64,000 bases of DNA from Candidatus Sulfotelmatobacter sp. (GCA_036500765.1 DASYBM010000004.1:620001-684000), one strand, 5' to 3'. Counted from the first letter of the stretch, positions 8,296 to 16,694 are shown. Numbers and translations are program-made. The notes: generated from the sequence alone by a model not told the origin.

Positions 8296-9285
8296 TTAAT
8301 CCGCGGTTGCCACAGCCGGGGCCGCCGCGATCGCCTCAACAATCTCTGGCGGCAGCCCGAAGCGTACGTTTTCCGGCATCACTTCGAGTTCCTGCAAGTT
8401 GCCGAATCCCTTGTTGCGCAGAAACGCGACGGTCTCTTCCACCAGGCATTCGGGCGCCGAGGCCCCGGCCGTGAGCGCGATCGTCTTCACACCCTTTAAC
8501 CACTCAGCCTCAATGTCATTGCAGCTATCGATGAGATGAGCGTTCGTGCCCAGATTCCGCGCCACCTCGACCAGCCGGTTCGAATTCGAACTATTCTCAG
8601 AACCTACGACGAGCAGCAAGTCGGCTTCAGAAGCCACCTGCTTCACGGCGACCTGCCGATTTTCCGTGGCATAACAGATATCCTGCGCCGCCGGACCCTT
8701 AATGTTGGGAAACTTTTTCTTCAGCGCCGCAATAATATCTTTGGTCTCATCCAGGCTCAGCGTCGTCTGAGTCAGATACGCGACGTGATCTGGATCGGGC
8801 ACGGAAAGATGCTTCACCTGCTCCGGCGATCCCACCACCTGTGTCACCAGCGGCGCCTCGCCCAGCGTTCCGACCACCTCATCGTGATCCTTGTGCCCAA
8901 TCAGGATGAGCGAATATCCTTCCTTGGCAAATTTCACCGCCTCGACGTGCACCTTCGTCACCAGAGGACAAGTCGCATCAATCACCCGCAAGCCGCGCCG
9001 CGCGCTATGCTCGCGCACCTCGGGCGAAACTCCGTGCGCGCTGTAGATAATGCGCTCCCCGTTCGGAACTTCGTCCTCACTGTCGACAAAAATCGCGCCC
9101 TTGCCGCGCAGCTCCTCGACCACAAAGCTGTTGTGGACGATCTCCTTACGCACATAAATCGGCGGCCCAAACGCCTCCAGCGCAATGCGGACCACATCAA
9201 TTGCCCGCACCACCCCCGCGCAGAATCCACGCGGCTTGAGCAGCAGTAAAGTCTTTCCGTTACTCTTCGCTAGAACGCCTGTCAT
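8296..9285 (-). CDS. ispH: 4-hydroxy-3-methylbut-2-enyl diphosphate reductase
   Basis: 329 aa from the ATG at 9285, which has AGGGG four bases upstream; an ATG 66 bp further out lacks such a site. The three iron-sulfur cysteines are in place: C22 (RGFCAGVVRAID), C106 (IDATCPLVTKVH) and C204 (QDICYATENRQ). Substrate-binding histidines occur in HNSFVV and SAHGVS, and the conserved ENSSNSNRL is near 230. IspH is the last enzyme of the MEP pathway, giving IPP and DMAPP in the cytoplasm. Upstream location relative to shc links isoprenoid supply with hopanoid production. Confidence 0.96.
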   Translation of the reverse strand: MTGVLAKSNGKTLLLLKPRGFCAGVVRAIDVVRIALEAFGPPIYVRKEIVHNSFVVEELRGKGAIFVDSEDEVPNGERIIYSAHGVSPEVREHSARRGLRVIDATCPLVTKVHVEAVKFAKEGYSLILIGHKDHDEVVGTLGEAPLVTQVVGSPEQVKHLSVPDPDHVAYLTQTTLSLDETKDIIAALKKKFPNIKGPAAQDICYATENRQVAVKQVASEADLLLVVGSENSSNSNRLVEVARNLGTNAHLIDSCNDIEAEWLKGVKTIALTAGASAPECLVEETVAFLRNKGFGNLQELEVMPENVRFGLPPEIVEAIAAAPAVATAD

Positions 9286-9389
9286 TGAACCCCTACTTAT
9301 CGCTTTATAGACCTGTCGGTTAGATGCACCGGGATGCGCGAATCGGCGCAAAATTGCTACGTTTAGGATACACGATCCCCATTGTGATG

Positions 9390-9408
9390 ATAGTTAATAA
9401 ACTATCGG
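9390..9408. other. Short hairpin between vapC and ispH
   Basis: GATAGTT and AACTATC arms enclose a 4-5 nt A/T loop. There is no clear T-run on the minus strand, so termination is uncertain. The rest of 9286-9512 shows nothing recognisable. Confidence 0.35.
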
Positions 9409-9512
9409 AAAGTACCGGGATGGTCAACGTAAGCCACAGAAACAGCGGGGATTAGCAGTGAATGGTGAAATCCGCACGGTGAAAGGTAAGGCTTGACGAG
9501 GCAGAGAAAGTC

Positions 9513-9899
9513 TTACGAGATACGGCGCAGTCCATAATCATCCAGCGCCCGATCATTGCTGACGATGGCGATCCCCTCGGCTTGCGCTTGCGCGATGAGC
9601 ATGCGGTCGAAAGGATCTTTGTGCGGCCCGGGCAGCAGGCCCGCCCGGACGCCATGTTCGGCGCTGATCTCGAGAATCTCGATTCGCTGCAACGCCAAGT
9701 CCGCGACAAAATCCTGAACCAAGTCCACCGATGCCGGCAAGCGACCCAGGCGGACCTTAATCGCGATTCCCCAAGCCGACGCCGCACTTACTAGCGATGC
9801 GTTTGCCTCCCGCGCAATAGCGGTTCGTGCATTCTTCGAAAGCTGAGGATCGTCGGTCATCCACCAGATCAAAGTCTGAGTGTCCAACAGGAAGCGCAT
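9513..9899 (-). CDS. PIN-domain VapC-like toxin with a missing acidic residue
   Basis: 128 aa with the PIN layout: LLDTQTLIWW at 4-13 (first Asp, D6), a central SAASAWGIAIKVRLGRL, then KDPFDRMLIAQA and IVSNDRALDDYG with the later acidic residues. In most VapC proteins of this subgroup the central motif reads SAWEIAIK; here residue 44 is Gly, which a single A-to-G change (GAA to GGA) would explain. PIN toxins cut RNA with a cluster of acidic residues and Mg2+, so loss of this Glu may impair activity. The gene starts 6 bp after the stop of its antitoxin, the usual order. Confidence 0.85.
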   Translation of the reverse strand: MRFLLDTQTLIWWMTDDPQLSKNARTAIAREANASLVSAASAWGIAIKVRLGRLPASVDLVQDFVADLALQRIEILEISAEHGVRAGLLPGPHKDPFDRMLIAQAQAEGIAIVSNDRALDDYGLRRIS

Positions 9900-9905
9900 G
9901 CAGGC

Positions 9906-10136
9906 TTACCCCCAATGTTCCAACTCGTCCTGCGGCAGAGGTTCGAAGAACTCTGGTCCCAGCTTCACGCGTCCCTTCCAGGCTCCCGGTTTCCGGTTCC
10001 CATCCTGGCCTTCGATGGCTACCAACCGAACAACGGGTTTTGATCCGCGCGCAATCACGATCTCCTCGCCCTGGCATGCCTTTTCGATCAGACGCGAAAG
10101 ATTGGTCTTGGCTTTGTGGATGGTGACTGTTTGCAT
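9906..10136 (-). CDS. Phd/YefM-type antitoxin
   Basis: 76 aa. The N-terminus MQTVTIHKAKTNLSRLIEKA followed by GEEIVIARGSKPVVRLVAI is the classic Phd/YefM DNA-binding domain. The C-terminal 30 residues (KGRVKLGPEFFEPLPQDELE) form the short acidic tail that blocks the toxin. It precedes the PIN toxin by 6 bp, and the two form a type II toxin-antitoxin module. Antitoxins of this kind repress their own promoter; a pair of palindromes directly upstream fits such an operator. The ATG at 10136 is almost in contact with the operator, so the mRNA leader must be very short. Confidence 0.88.
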   Translation of the reverse strand: MQTVTIHKAKTNLSRLIEKACQGEEIVIARGSKPVVRLVAIEGQDGNRKPGAWKGRVKLGPEFFEPLPQDELEHWG

Positions 10137-10137
10137 A

Positions 10138-10159
10138 TTAGCTAATATTTTTTAGCTAA
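10138..10159 (-). promoter_or_regulatory. Two TTAGCTAA palindromes, probable antitoxin operator
   Basis: The 8-bp palindrome TTAGCTAA occurs at 10138-10145 and 10152-10159, separated by 6 A/T bases. The first copy ends 2 bp before the antitoxin ATG. Paired palindromes at this position suit autoregulation by a Phd-type dimer pair. Confidence 0.6.
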
Positions 10160-10314
10160 TCGTAGCGGTACGCGGGATGCCCGTCAATCGATTGCGCACC
10201 GCGCGGCGGCGCCGCGAACCGCCTGCTCTACAGCAAAATCCTCTCCAACTCGGGGATTCAAACCAGTCTCTAATTCCGGCGGAGGAGCTTACCGCTCAAA
10301 GCTTTTGAATACAA

Positions 10315-11769
10315 ATGAGTCAAACAGTTCGCGCTTGCCTTGGCCTGAGTTCGGTTCTACTCCTGGCTGCATCGGCCTTTGCCACTACCCCCGTCGTTAC
10401 CGTAACCAGCCCCGCCAATAACTCAACGGTCAGCGCCCCCACACATTTCGTCGCCACTGCTACCAGCTCTGGATGCTCGAAAGGGATCTCCGCCATCCGC
10501 ATCTATTCGGCTCCGGGAGTTTCCGCGTACACCGTATCCGGTGGCAAGCTCAATGGTTACATCTCACTCGCCAATGGCACCTACAATACGGTCGTCCAGG
10601 CCTGGGATAACTGCGGAGGCGTCGCCAAGGCTAACGTCACCATCACCGTCAATGCTCAGTCCGCTCCCGCAGGATTCTTTTATCTGACTATGAGCAACTG
10701 GGTGCCCAATGGCGCCAACAACATCAACAACGTGATTGGCTACACAATCGTGGCGGGCGGAGATGGCGCTCTTGCGCAGACTCTGCAGGGCCCGGTAAAC
10801 ACGAACATATTCCCGATAGGTGCTGCGACGGATAAAGGTGGATACCGACTCTACGTCGCGGATTGGGACTCCGGCGACGTCTTCGCTTACTACATTTACG
10901 GGAATGACGGATATATCTATCCCGTGCCCGGATCGCCGTTTCCGGTGGGCCGCTCGGTGCAAGCTGTGGCGGTCTCTCCATCCGGGGATTATGTTTTCGC
11001 CGCCCGCAGCGAAAATGCGCCTGGCGATGGAATCGAAGTCTTCCAGGTTCAGTCCAACGGATCGCTGGTTCAGGCGCCGGGATCTCCTTATGCAACACAA
11101 AACGGTCCCTACGCCATGGTTGTGGATCCTAGCGGAAAGTTCTTGTACGTGGGCGATACCTCGAACTACATCGAAGCGTTTGCAATCAGCTCCAGCGGAT
11201 ATCTGACGCCGCTAGCAGGCTCGCCCTACCCGATGCCCCTGCCCAAGAATGGGTGCGGGGTTAACCCGAATGACACCATCGATTGGGCCGGCAAGTATCT
11301 GTATACGGCAGATCGCGGCGACAACTCCATATCCGGGTATGACATTAACAGCAGCAGCGGCGTCCCGACTGCGATTTCCGGCTCTCCGTGGTCCGCCGAG
11401 GGCGGCTGTATAGGAGGCATAAACCAATCAAACTTCAACCCCGATTCCCTTGCTATCGATGGAACGGGCAAATTCATGTACGCACACAATGGGGATAGCT
11501 TCTCTATTTCCATCTTCAGCATCAATCAATCCACCGGCGCTCTGACCTGGATTAAAGACACGGCGAATACAAGCGCCGGCGCTCTAGGGCCGATTCGTAC
11601 CGATCCGACGGGCAATTATCTCTACACGTCTAGTTTTCAGGGAGGCATCGATGTGTATGTGATCAATCACACCACCGGGGATTTGACCGCAAGCCCCAGT
11701 TCGCCCATACCGATTCCTCCGGACGGAAACGCGTACTGGACCTCGTTTGCCGTAGCTCCCCCGCAATAA
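10315..11769 (+). CDS. Secreted Ig-like plus beta-propeller protein
   Basis: 484 aa. A signal peptide (residues 1-24, LGLSSVLLLAASAFA) is followed by an Ig-like module (about 25-118: PVVTVTSPANNSTVSAPTHF ... VTITVNAQ). The rest is a seven-bladed-propeller type region with repeated VDPSGKFLYVGD, IDGTGKFMYAHN and TDPTGNYLYTSS units, as in the lactonase/YVTN family. The enzymatic lactonases have no fixed short motif I can verify here, so it is safest to call it an extracellular propeller protein. It stands alone between the toxin-antitoxin pair and a TonB-like gene. Confidence 0.82.
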   Translation: MSQTVRACLGLSSVLLLAASAFATTPVVTVTSPANNSTVSAPTHFVATATSSGCSKGISAIRIYSAPGVSAYTVSGGKLNGYISLANGTYNTVVQAWDNCGGVAKANVTITVNAQSAPAGFFYLTMSNWVPNGANNINNVIGYTIVAGGDGALAQTLQGPVNTNIFPIGAATDKGGYRLYVADWDSGDVFAYYIYGNDGYIYPVPGSPFPVGRSVQAVAVSPSGDYVFAARSENAPGDGIEVFQVQSNGSLVQAPGSPYATQNGPYAMVVDPSGKFLYVGDTSNYIEAFAISSSGYLTPLAGSPYPMPLPKNGCGVNPNDTIDWAGKYLYTADRGDNSISGYDINSSSGVPTAISGSPWSAEGGCIGGINQSNFNPDSLAIDGTGKFMYAHNGDSFSISIFSINQSTGALTWIKDTANTSAGALGPIRTDPTGNYLYTSSFQGGIDVYVINHTTGDLTASPSSPIPIPPDGNAYWTSFAVAPPQ

Positions 11770-11776
11770 GCAACAT

Positions 11777-11824
11777 CGCCGCGCCGCGTAGGACTTTTTT
11801 CCGCAAGTCCTACGCGCTGCGGCG
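11777..11824 (+). terminator. Strong hairpin after the propeller gene
   Basis: Arms 11777-11796 and 11805-11824 form 18 pairs interrupted by one 2x2 mismatch (inner arm CGCGTAGGACTT) around an 8-nt loop, 7 bp past the stop. No T-run follows, so it may act as a stability element or as a rho-assisted terminator. Confidence 0.5.
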
Positions 11825-11830
11825 ACCGGA

Positions 11831-11857
11831 CATGTAGAGCGCACACTCCTGTCCGCT
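11831..11857. repeat. GCGGAC-family dispersed element, copy 1
   Basis: CATGTAGAGCGCACACTCCT continues with GTCCGC. It is a degenerate member of the family seen again at 27181, 35220 and 51179. Confidence 0.6.
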
Positions 11858-12004
11858 GCTGTTGGTATTGCTCTTGACGTTGTCGGTCGTTCTTGCTTTT
11901 GATCTTCCGATCATTTGATCTTCCGATCAGAGGTCCAGCACCGCCCATTCGTGCCCCCTCCCCCCATCCCCGTGCCATTGCGATAAGCGCCCCGCTGACG
12001 CAAC

Positions 12005-12898
12005 ATGTTGACGCAACAAATACAAGACTCCCTCATGTTAGAGCTGAGACCAAGACCGACGTTCAGACCGATAACCGGGAACTCTCAAGCGAGAGTGGTC
12101 TCCGCGAACACGCAATCCCGCCGTTTGTTTCTGGCGCTGGTCCTGCTCCTGATCGCGCTCGCCGGAGTAGTGCTGAACGATCGGCAATTCTGGTTTGGTT
12201 CAGCGCCCGCGGGGCTTAACGACAGTTCGGCCACATTGGCAACGCCGGCGGTCATGGCGCCCGCCGTCGCAACAAAGAGAGCCGCAGCGCCAGTCACTGG
12301 AAGGCCAGTTTCCGCGCCTCCCACGCCAACAAAATCTGCCGTCGTTAACAGGAACCGCAGTACCGCTCCTGCGTCATCTGAGCCGCAGCCAGTCGACGCG
12401 GCGCCCGCCGTCACCCGCACGGTCCTGCCTCCGCTTGAAGTTGAAGTGGTAGCCGGGGACAAACACAGCACCATTCGCCCCGGCAGCAACGCGACTAAAG
12501 TTGAGATCACCCGTCCGGGGTCGGAGCCCCTCGCAGCCGCTACCAAGGCTGCCGAGCGCGAGCACCTCTCCGCCGACGTTTCCCAGACCGGCTCCCAGAC
12601 TTCCTACCCGCTGCTGGCGCAGCACATGAACGTGCAGGGATCGGTGGTATTGCAAGCTCTCATCGGCGCCGACGGCGTAATTCAGCACATTAAGGTTGTT
12701 AACGGCCCCGCGATTCTCACCTCGGCAGCTGAACAAGCCGTACGCGAGTGGCGATTCAAACCCGTCCTTCAAAATGGCCAGGCAGTCGAGACTCAGGCCC
12801 GCATCACGGTCAATTTCAACATCAAAGTAGCCGATGGCTCCGCCAAAACTACGGTCGCCGAAAACGAACCCGGCCGCATTCAAGTCCTCTCTCGCTAA
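12005..12898 (+). CDS. TonB-like energy transducer protein
   Basis: 297 aa. Residues about 37-58 (RRLFLALVLLLIALAGVVLN) form a single N-terminal membrane anchor, and a Pro/Ala/Thr-rich linker spans roughly 70-190. The C-terminal domain (about 195-280) has the TonB fold pattern: YPLLAQHMNVQGSVVLQALI, then AVREWRFKPVLQNGQAVETQ. TonB links the ExbB/ExbD motor to outer-membrane receptors across the periplasm; exbB/exbD-like genes lie at the window start. The ATG at 12005 is taken. The ATG at 12035 is an equally good start because neither has a Shine-Dalgarno. Confidence 0.85.
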   Translation: MLTQQIQDSLMLELRPRPTFRPITGNSQARVVSANTQSRRLFLALVLLLIALAGVVLNDRQFWFGSAPAGLNDSSATLATPAVMAPAVATKRAAAPVTGRPVSAPPTPTKSAVVNRNRSTAPASSEPQPVDAAPAVTRTVLPPLEVEVVAGDKHSTIRPGSNATKVEITRPGSEPLAAATKAAEREHLSADVSQTGSQTSYPLLAQHMNVQGSVVLQALIGADGVIQHIKVVNGPAILTSAAEQAVREWRFKPVLQNGQAVETQARITVNFNIKVADGSAKTTVAENEPGRIQVLSR

Positions 12899-12950
12899 TC
12901 GAAAAAACTCATGTGGCAGCGGACGCATTCGTCGCTCGCGCCAGCTTCGC

Positions 12951-12985
12951 AAAAAGGCCGGCCCCGGACGAATGCGTCCGGGGCC
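12951..12985 (-). terminator. recN terminator formed by a GCGGAC-family palindrome
   Basis: A perfect 11-bp stem (12960-12970 with 12975-12985, arm GGCCCCGGACG) with a 4-nt loop is followed on the minus strand by GGCC then TTTTT (12951-12955). It lies 42 bp past the recN stop. A degenerate second copy of the element is at 12911-12934. Confidence 0.75.
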
Positions 12986-13026
12986 ACGTGATTCGGCCTA
13001 TTCCAGGGCCATGGAACTTGCAGGCC

Positions 13027-14820
13027 TCAGGCGTTGGCCCGGATCATCTGTTCCGCATGCTTGCGCGAAGTCTCGGTGAGTTTCGCTCCGCTGAGCATGC
13101 GCGCCACTTCCTCGGTTCGCTCCTCGCCCGCGACCTCGCGAATGCTGGTCCGCGCGCGCCCACTCGATTCCTTCTTCTCAATTACGTAATGGTGATCGCC
13201 AAACGTCGCGATCTGCGGCAGATGCGTCACGCACAATACCTGATTCGCGCGCGACAAAGCCTTCAACTTCTTCCCCACCGCCTCGGCCGCCCGCCCGCCG
13301 ATCCCGGTATCAATCTCATCAAACACCAAAGTTCGCTGCGCGGCCGATTTCTCATGACCTTTGCGAGATAAATCCTGGGTACGAGACGAATTTTGGGTAC
13401 TCCATTTTTCGCGCGTTCTGTGCGCGAGAAAGCCTGCCCTGAGCTTGTCGAAGGGTGGGAATTTCCCGGCCTCCACACTGGCCTTCAGCGCCAGCATAAC
13501 CCGCGACAATTCCCCGCCCGACGCGATATGCTCCAATTGCCGCAACGGCTCGCCTGGATTGGTCGAGATCATATACAGCACTTGATCGATCCCCGATTCG
13601 CTCCAATTCCCTTCTTCCTCCGACGAAGTCATCTCTACCCGAAATGCCGACTTCATCGCCAGATCGTTGATCTCCGCCTCTACCAGCTTCTCCAGTCGCC
13701 GCGCCGCCTCCGCCCGCTTCTTCGAGAGCGTCCGCGCCGCGCGCAGATATTCCCCCGCCGCCTTCATCCACTCGCTGCGCAACTCCCGCAGAATTTCGTC
13801 TTTGTTCTCGACCTCCGACAACTTCCGCGAAACGTCGGCGCCGAAGGAAATAACGCCGTCGAGCGTCGGCCCATACTTCCGCTTCAGCCGATCGAGCAGC
13901 GCCAGCCGATCCTGCACTTGCGCCAGGTGTTCCGGCGAAGCCTGAATTCCTCCCGCATAATCGCGAACGGTCGCGCCTACGTCCTCTACGCTGATGCGTG
14001 CCGTCTCCAGCGCCGCGAGCGCTTCCTGAAATTTCGGCTCGTACCGCACCAACTCCTCGACCTGCTTCTGCGCCGCGCGCAGCGATGAGGCGGTCGATCC
14101 ATTGCCTTCGTAGAGCAGATCGAACGCATTCATCGCTGCATTGTAAATTTTTTCCGCGTTGGCCAAGACGCGCTTTTCGGTCTCCAGGCTCTCGTCTTCC
14201 CCACTCTGCAAGCGCCCGTCATCGATCTCTTTTTTCTGGAAATTCCACAGGTCGACCAGTCGAAGCCGGTCTTGTTCTCCGTGCTCAAGTTGTTGGATGC
14301 GCGTGCGAATCTCCTTCCACGCCCCGAATACCGTCTCCACGGCCTCAAGTTGGCTGCCGGCAAACGCATCCAGCAGCGCCAATCGCGTGGGTCCGTCCGA
14401 TGATGCCAGCGATTCGTTCTGGGCATGAATCGTCGCCAGATGCGGCGCCAGGAACCGCAACACCGCCACCGTCGCCGGCTGATTATTCACAAATACGCGC
14501 CCTTTGCCTCCGCTGGCAATTTCGCGCCGCAGTATTAAAGACCCGTCATCCGACTCGTCCAAACCGTTCGATTCGAGAATTTTCGCCAGCGGCCTTTCCG
14601 CAGCTCCTTCAATTTCAAACACCGCCGAGACCACCGCCCGCTCCGCCCCCATGCGAATCACATCGCTCGACGCCTTGTCGCCCAACAGCAACGCGAGCGC
14701 ATCCACCAGAATCGACTTCCCCGCCCCGGTCTCACCCGTCAGCAGATTCAGGCCCTGGCCAAACTCCACCACAAGGTTGTCGATGACCGCATAGTTCTCC
14801 AGCCGCATTTCGATCAGCAC
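13027..14820 (-). CDS. recN: DNA repair protein RecN with an internal insertion
   Basis: 597 aa from a GTG at 14820 (MLIEMRLENYAVID), which has AGGA about 8 bases upstream; an ATG 12 bp later is possible. Walker A GETGAGKS is at 29-36, the long coiled coil fills the middle, the ABC signature SGGELSRVMLA is near 435 and Walker B LVFDEIDTGIGG near 495. RecN is an SMC-like ATPase that acts at double-strand breaks. Between the signature and Walker B most RecN proteins have about 10-15 residues; here there are about 50 more, including PFDKLRAGF, which is the translation of a dispersed palindromic repeat at 13437-13455. The frame stays open across the insertion. Confidence 0.93.
   Translation of the reverse strand: MLIEMRLENYAVIDNLVVEFGQGLNLLTGETGAGKSILVDALALLLGDKASSDVIRMGAERAVVSAVFEIEGAAERPLAKILESNGLDESDDGSLILRREIASGGKGRVFVNNQPATVAVLRFLAPHLATIHAQNESLASSDGPTRLALLDAFAGSQLEAVETVFGAWKEIRTRIQQLEHGEQDRLRLVDLWNFQKKEIDDGRLQSGEDESLETEKRVLANAEKIYNAAMNAFDLLYEGNGSTASSLRAAQKQVEELVRYEPKFQEALAALETARISVEDVGATVRDYAGGIQASPEHLAQVQDRLALLDRLKRKYGPTLDGVISFGADVSRKLSEVENKDEILRELRSEWMKAAGEYLRAARTLSKKRAEAARRLEKLVEAEINDLAMKSAFRVEMTSSEEEGNWSESGIDQVLYMISTNPGEPLRQLEHIASGGELSRVMLALKASVEAGKFPPFDKLRAGFLAHRTREKWSTQNSSRTQDLSRKGHEKSAAQRTLVFDEIDTGIGGRAAEAVGKKLKALSRANQVLCVTHLPQIATFGDHHYVIEKKESSGRARTSIREVAGEERTEEVARMLSGAKLTETSRKHAEQMIRANA
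13437..13455. repeat. CCCTGAGCTTGTCGAAGGG element inside recN
   Basis: A 19-bp imperfect palindrome with 4-bp perfect outer arms (CCCT/AGGG), translated in frame as FDKLRAG. A second copy lies 5' of recN at 14902-14930. Confidence 0.85.
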
Positions 14821-14901
14821 AGTCGAGATCCTAAAGACCAAAAAGCATTGCGCAGCATACCACACCCATGTGGCGAGGGCCGCGTCGCCGTCCCGCGAGA
14901 G

Positions 14902-14930
14902 CTTCCCCTGAGCTTGTCGAAGGGGAGAAG
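14902..14930. repeat. CCTGAGCTTGTCGAAGG element upstream of recN
   Basis: CTTCCCCTGAGCTTGTCGAA followed by GGGGAGAAG. It is the same core as the copy inside recN and lies in the spacer between recN and the VOC gene. Confidence 0.85.
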
Positions 14931-14974
14931 CCGAGCGGCAGGCATGAAAAATCCCAGCCCAGAACAACGCATCG

Positions 14975-15370
14975 CTACTCCCCAATTGGCCGCCCGAAGA
15001 ACAACACGTAGCCATCCGGATCGCTAATCTCGAAGCCGCGCAGCCCGGAACTCGTATCTTTCAACGGTGCACTGAACTCTGCGCCATGCTCGGCAAATTC
15101 GGCGGCGAGAGCGTCGGGGTCCGGGGCATAGACGAAGGCATCCCACAACATGTTCGGATGACGCTTGGGGTTCGGAAGCGGCGAGACATCCTTGTCGGCC
15201 TTAACGAAGATCTGCGCTCCGTCGCGGCCGACGATGGCGAAAAAAGGGTTCCGCTTCGGCTCCTTGAATCGCGTCTCAAACCCAAGCCGGTCGCAGTAAA
15301 ATGCGATGCTTTGATCGACATCGCTGACGATAAAGAATGGCGAAATCGCCGTCGTTGTTGCTCGTGTCAT
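14975..15370 (-). CDS. VOC (glyoxalase/bleomycin resistance) family protein
   Basis: 131 aa with the two-module VOC pattern: ISPFFIVSDVDQSIAFYCDRLGFETRF at the N-terminus, then FAIVGRDGAQIFVKAD, and a C-terminal half ending RGFEISDPDGYVLFFGRPI. The last segment carries the conserved metal-site glutamate-like FEISDPDG position. VOC proteins bind metal and act on varied small molecules, and the substrate cannot be read from the sequence. It is a single gene in the same direction as recN. The CDS stop falls 155 bp upstream of the recN GTG, so the two may share a transcript. Confidence 0.85.
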   Translation of the reverse strand: MTRATTTAISPFFIVSDVDQSIAFYCDRLGFETRFKEPKRNPFFAIVGRDGAQIFVKADKDVSPLPNPKRHPNMLWDAFVYAPDPDALAAEFAEHGAEFSAPLKDTSSGLRGFEISDPDGYVLFFGRPIGE

Positions 15371-15578
15371 AGGTTCTCCTGCCGCCGATCAATCGTAATC
15401 TACTCGTAGCGCTGGCGTCCCGGCGGCTGTCGCGGAGGCGTCCTCGCCCCCGCGCCCGGACAGCTCATTGAAAGCCGCCATACCCGACGCCAAGGTGCCA
15501 CCCCCCCCCGCATTCCCCTCGCCAACGCATCCCATTGATTTGAAACAAACTCCGCAATACCATCATCTAAGATACTCG

Positions 15579-16694
15579 ATGGCGCACGCCGGACAACTCG
15601 CGGTTGAAGCTTCCCCGCAATCCATCCCCGCGACGATGCAGGCCGCCGTCTACCGCGGCGTCAACGACGTCCGTCTCGAATCGGTTCCTGTCCCCGAAAT
15701 CGGACCAGGCGAAATTCTCCTCCGCGTGCATTCCTGCGGTGTGTGCGGTACCGATCTTAAGAAAATCTTCACGGGCTCGCACTCAGCTCCCCGCATCTTC
15801 GGCCACGAAACTTCCGGCCAAGTCGCCGCCGTAGGCGAAGCCGTCCGCGACTTCCGCCCCGGCGACCGTGTCATGGTCTTCCATCACATTCCGTGCCAGC
15901 AGTGTTTCTACTGTCAGAATAGGACCTTCGCCCAATGCGCCACCTACAAGAAAGTCGGCTGCACGGCTGGCTTCGAGCCTTCCGGCGGCGGCTTCGCCGA
16001 ATACGTCCGCGTCATGGATTGGATCGTCGAACGCGGCACGGTCCGCATTCCGGACGCCACCTCCTACGAACAGGCAGCGTTCGTCGAGCCCGTAAACACC
16101 TGTATGAAGGGCATCCAGGCCCTGCGCCTGCGCCAGGGCGAAACCGTGCTTACCATCGGACAGGGCCCGATTGGCATCATATTGAGTATCCTGGCCAGGC
16201 GCGCGGGGGTCACCTTAATTACTTCCGATTTGTATCCCGAGAGGCTTAGAATAGGATCAAGTTACGGATTAGACCTTACAATTAATGCTTCGCGGATAAA
16301 TGTAGTCGAGCATGTCCGTGAGCTGACCGAGGGACGTGGCGCCGATGCGGTAATCCTCGCCGTCGGCGGCAACTCCCTGATTCGCACTGCGATGGATGTG
16401 GCCCGTCCCGGTGGACGGGTATTGCTTTTTGCGCAAACGCAGCATGGAGAAACATTGATCGATCCTGCGGCCGTCTGTGTCGAGGAGAAAACTCTGGTTG
16501 GGTCCTACAGTGCATCGGTCGATCTGCAACCCGAGTCGGTACGTTTTGTGATGAACCGTGAAATGGATCTGGAACGGCTGATCAGTCACCGCTTCCCGCT
16601 CTCCGAGAGCCCGCAAGCTCTGGATCTGGCCGCTCATCCGCAGCCTTCATCGATGAAGATCATGATTCAGCCCGGCGCAGGTTGGGGAGGTTAG
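15579..16694 (+). CDS. Zinc-dependent alcohol dehydrogenase, MDR family (first of a pair)
   Basis: 371 aa from the ATG at 15579; a TTG 111 bp upstream would add a non-conserved proline-rich tail. Catalytic zinc ligands are C56 (GVCGTD) and H76-E77 (FGHE). The structural zinc knot is C106, C109, C112, C120 (CQQCFYCQNRTFAQC). The Rossmann motif GQGPIGIILS is followed by ITSDLYPERL, whose Asp after strand beta-2 favours NAD(H). The family is sorbitol/threonine-dehydrogenase-like. It sits 128 bp before a second MDR gene, which is followed by hpnC, hpnD and hpnE, so a polyol or aldehyde step in hopanoid side-chain synthesis is a reasonable guess. The substrate is unproven. Confidence 0.9.
   Translation: MAHAGQLAVEASPQSIPATMQAAVYRGVNDVRLESVPVPEIGPGEILLRVHSCGVCGTDLKKIFTGSHSAPRIFGHETSGQVAAVGEAVRDFRPGDRVMVFHHIPCQQCFYCQNRTFAQCATYKKVGCTAGFEPSGGGFAEYVRVMDWIVERGTVRIPDATSYEQAAFVEPVNTCMKGIQALRLRQGETVLTIGQGPIGIILSILARRAGVTLITSDLYPERLRIGSSYGLDLTINASRINVVEHVRELTEGRGADAVILAVGGNSLIRTAMDVARPGGRVLLFAQTQHGETLIDPAAVCVEEKTLVGSYSASVDLQPESVRFVMNREMDLERLISHRFPLSESPQALDLAAHPQPSSMKIMIQPGAGWGG

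Noticed and set aside
10205-10280. tRNA-like T-loop (GATTCAAACC) before the propeller gene
   Set aside because: No 5-bp T stem, acceptor stem or anticodon arm can be built around it on either strand.
13352-13771. Alternative 139-codon frame inside recN
   Set aside because: Gly/Ala/Arg-rich shadow in another phase of the same strand; recN is intact.
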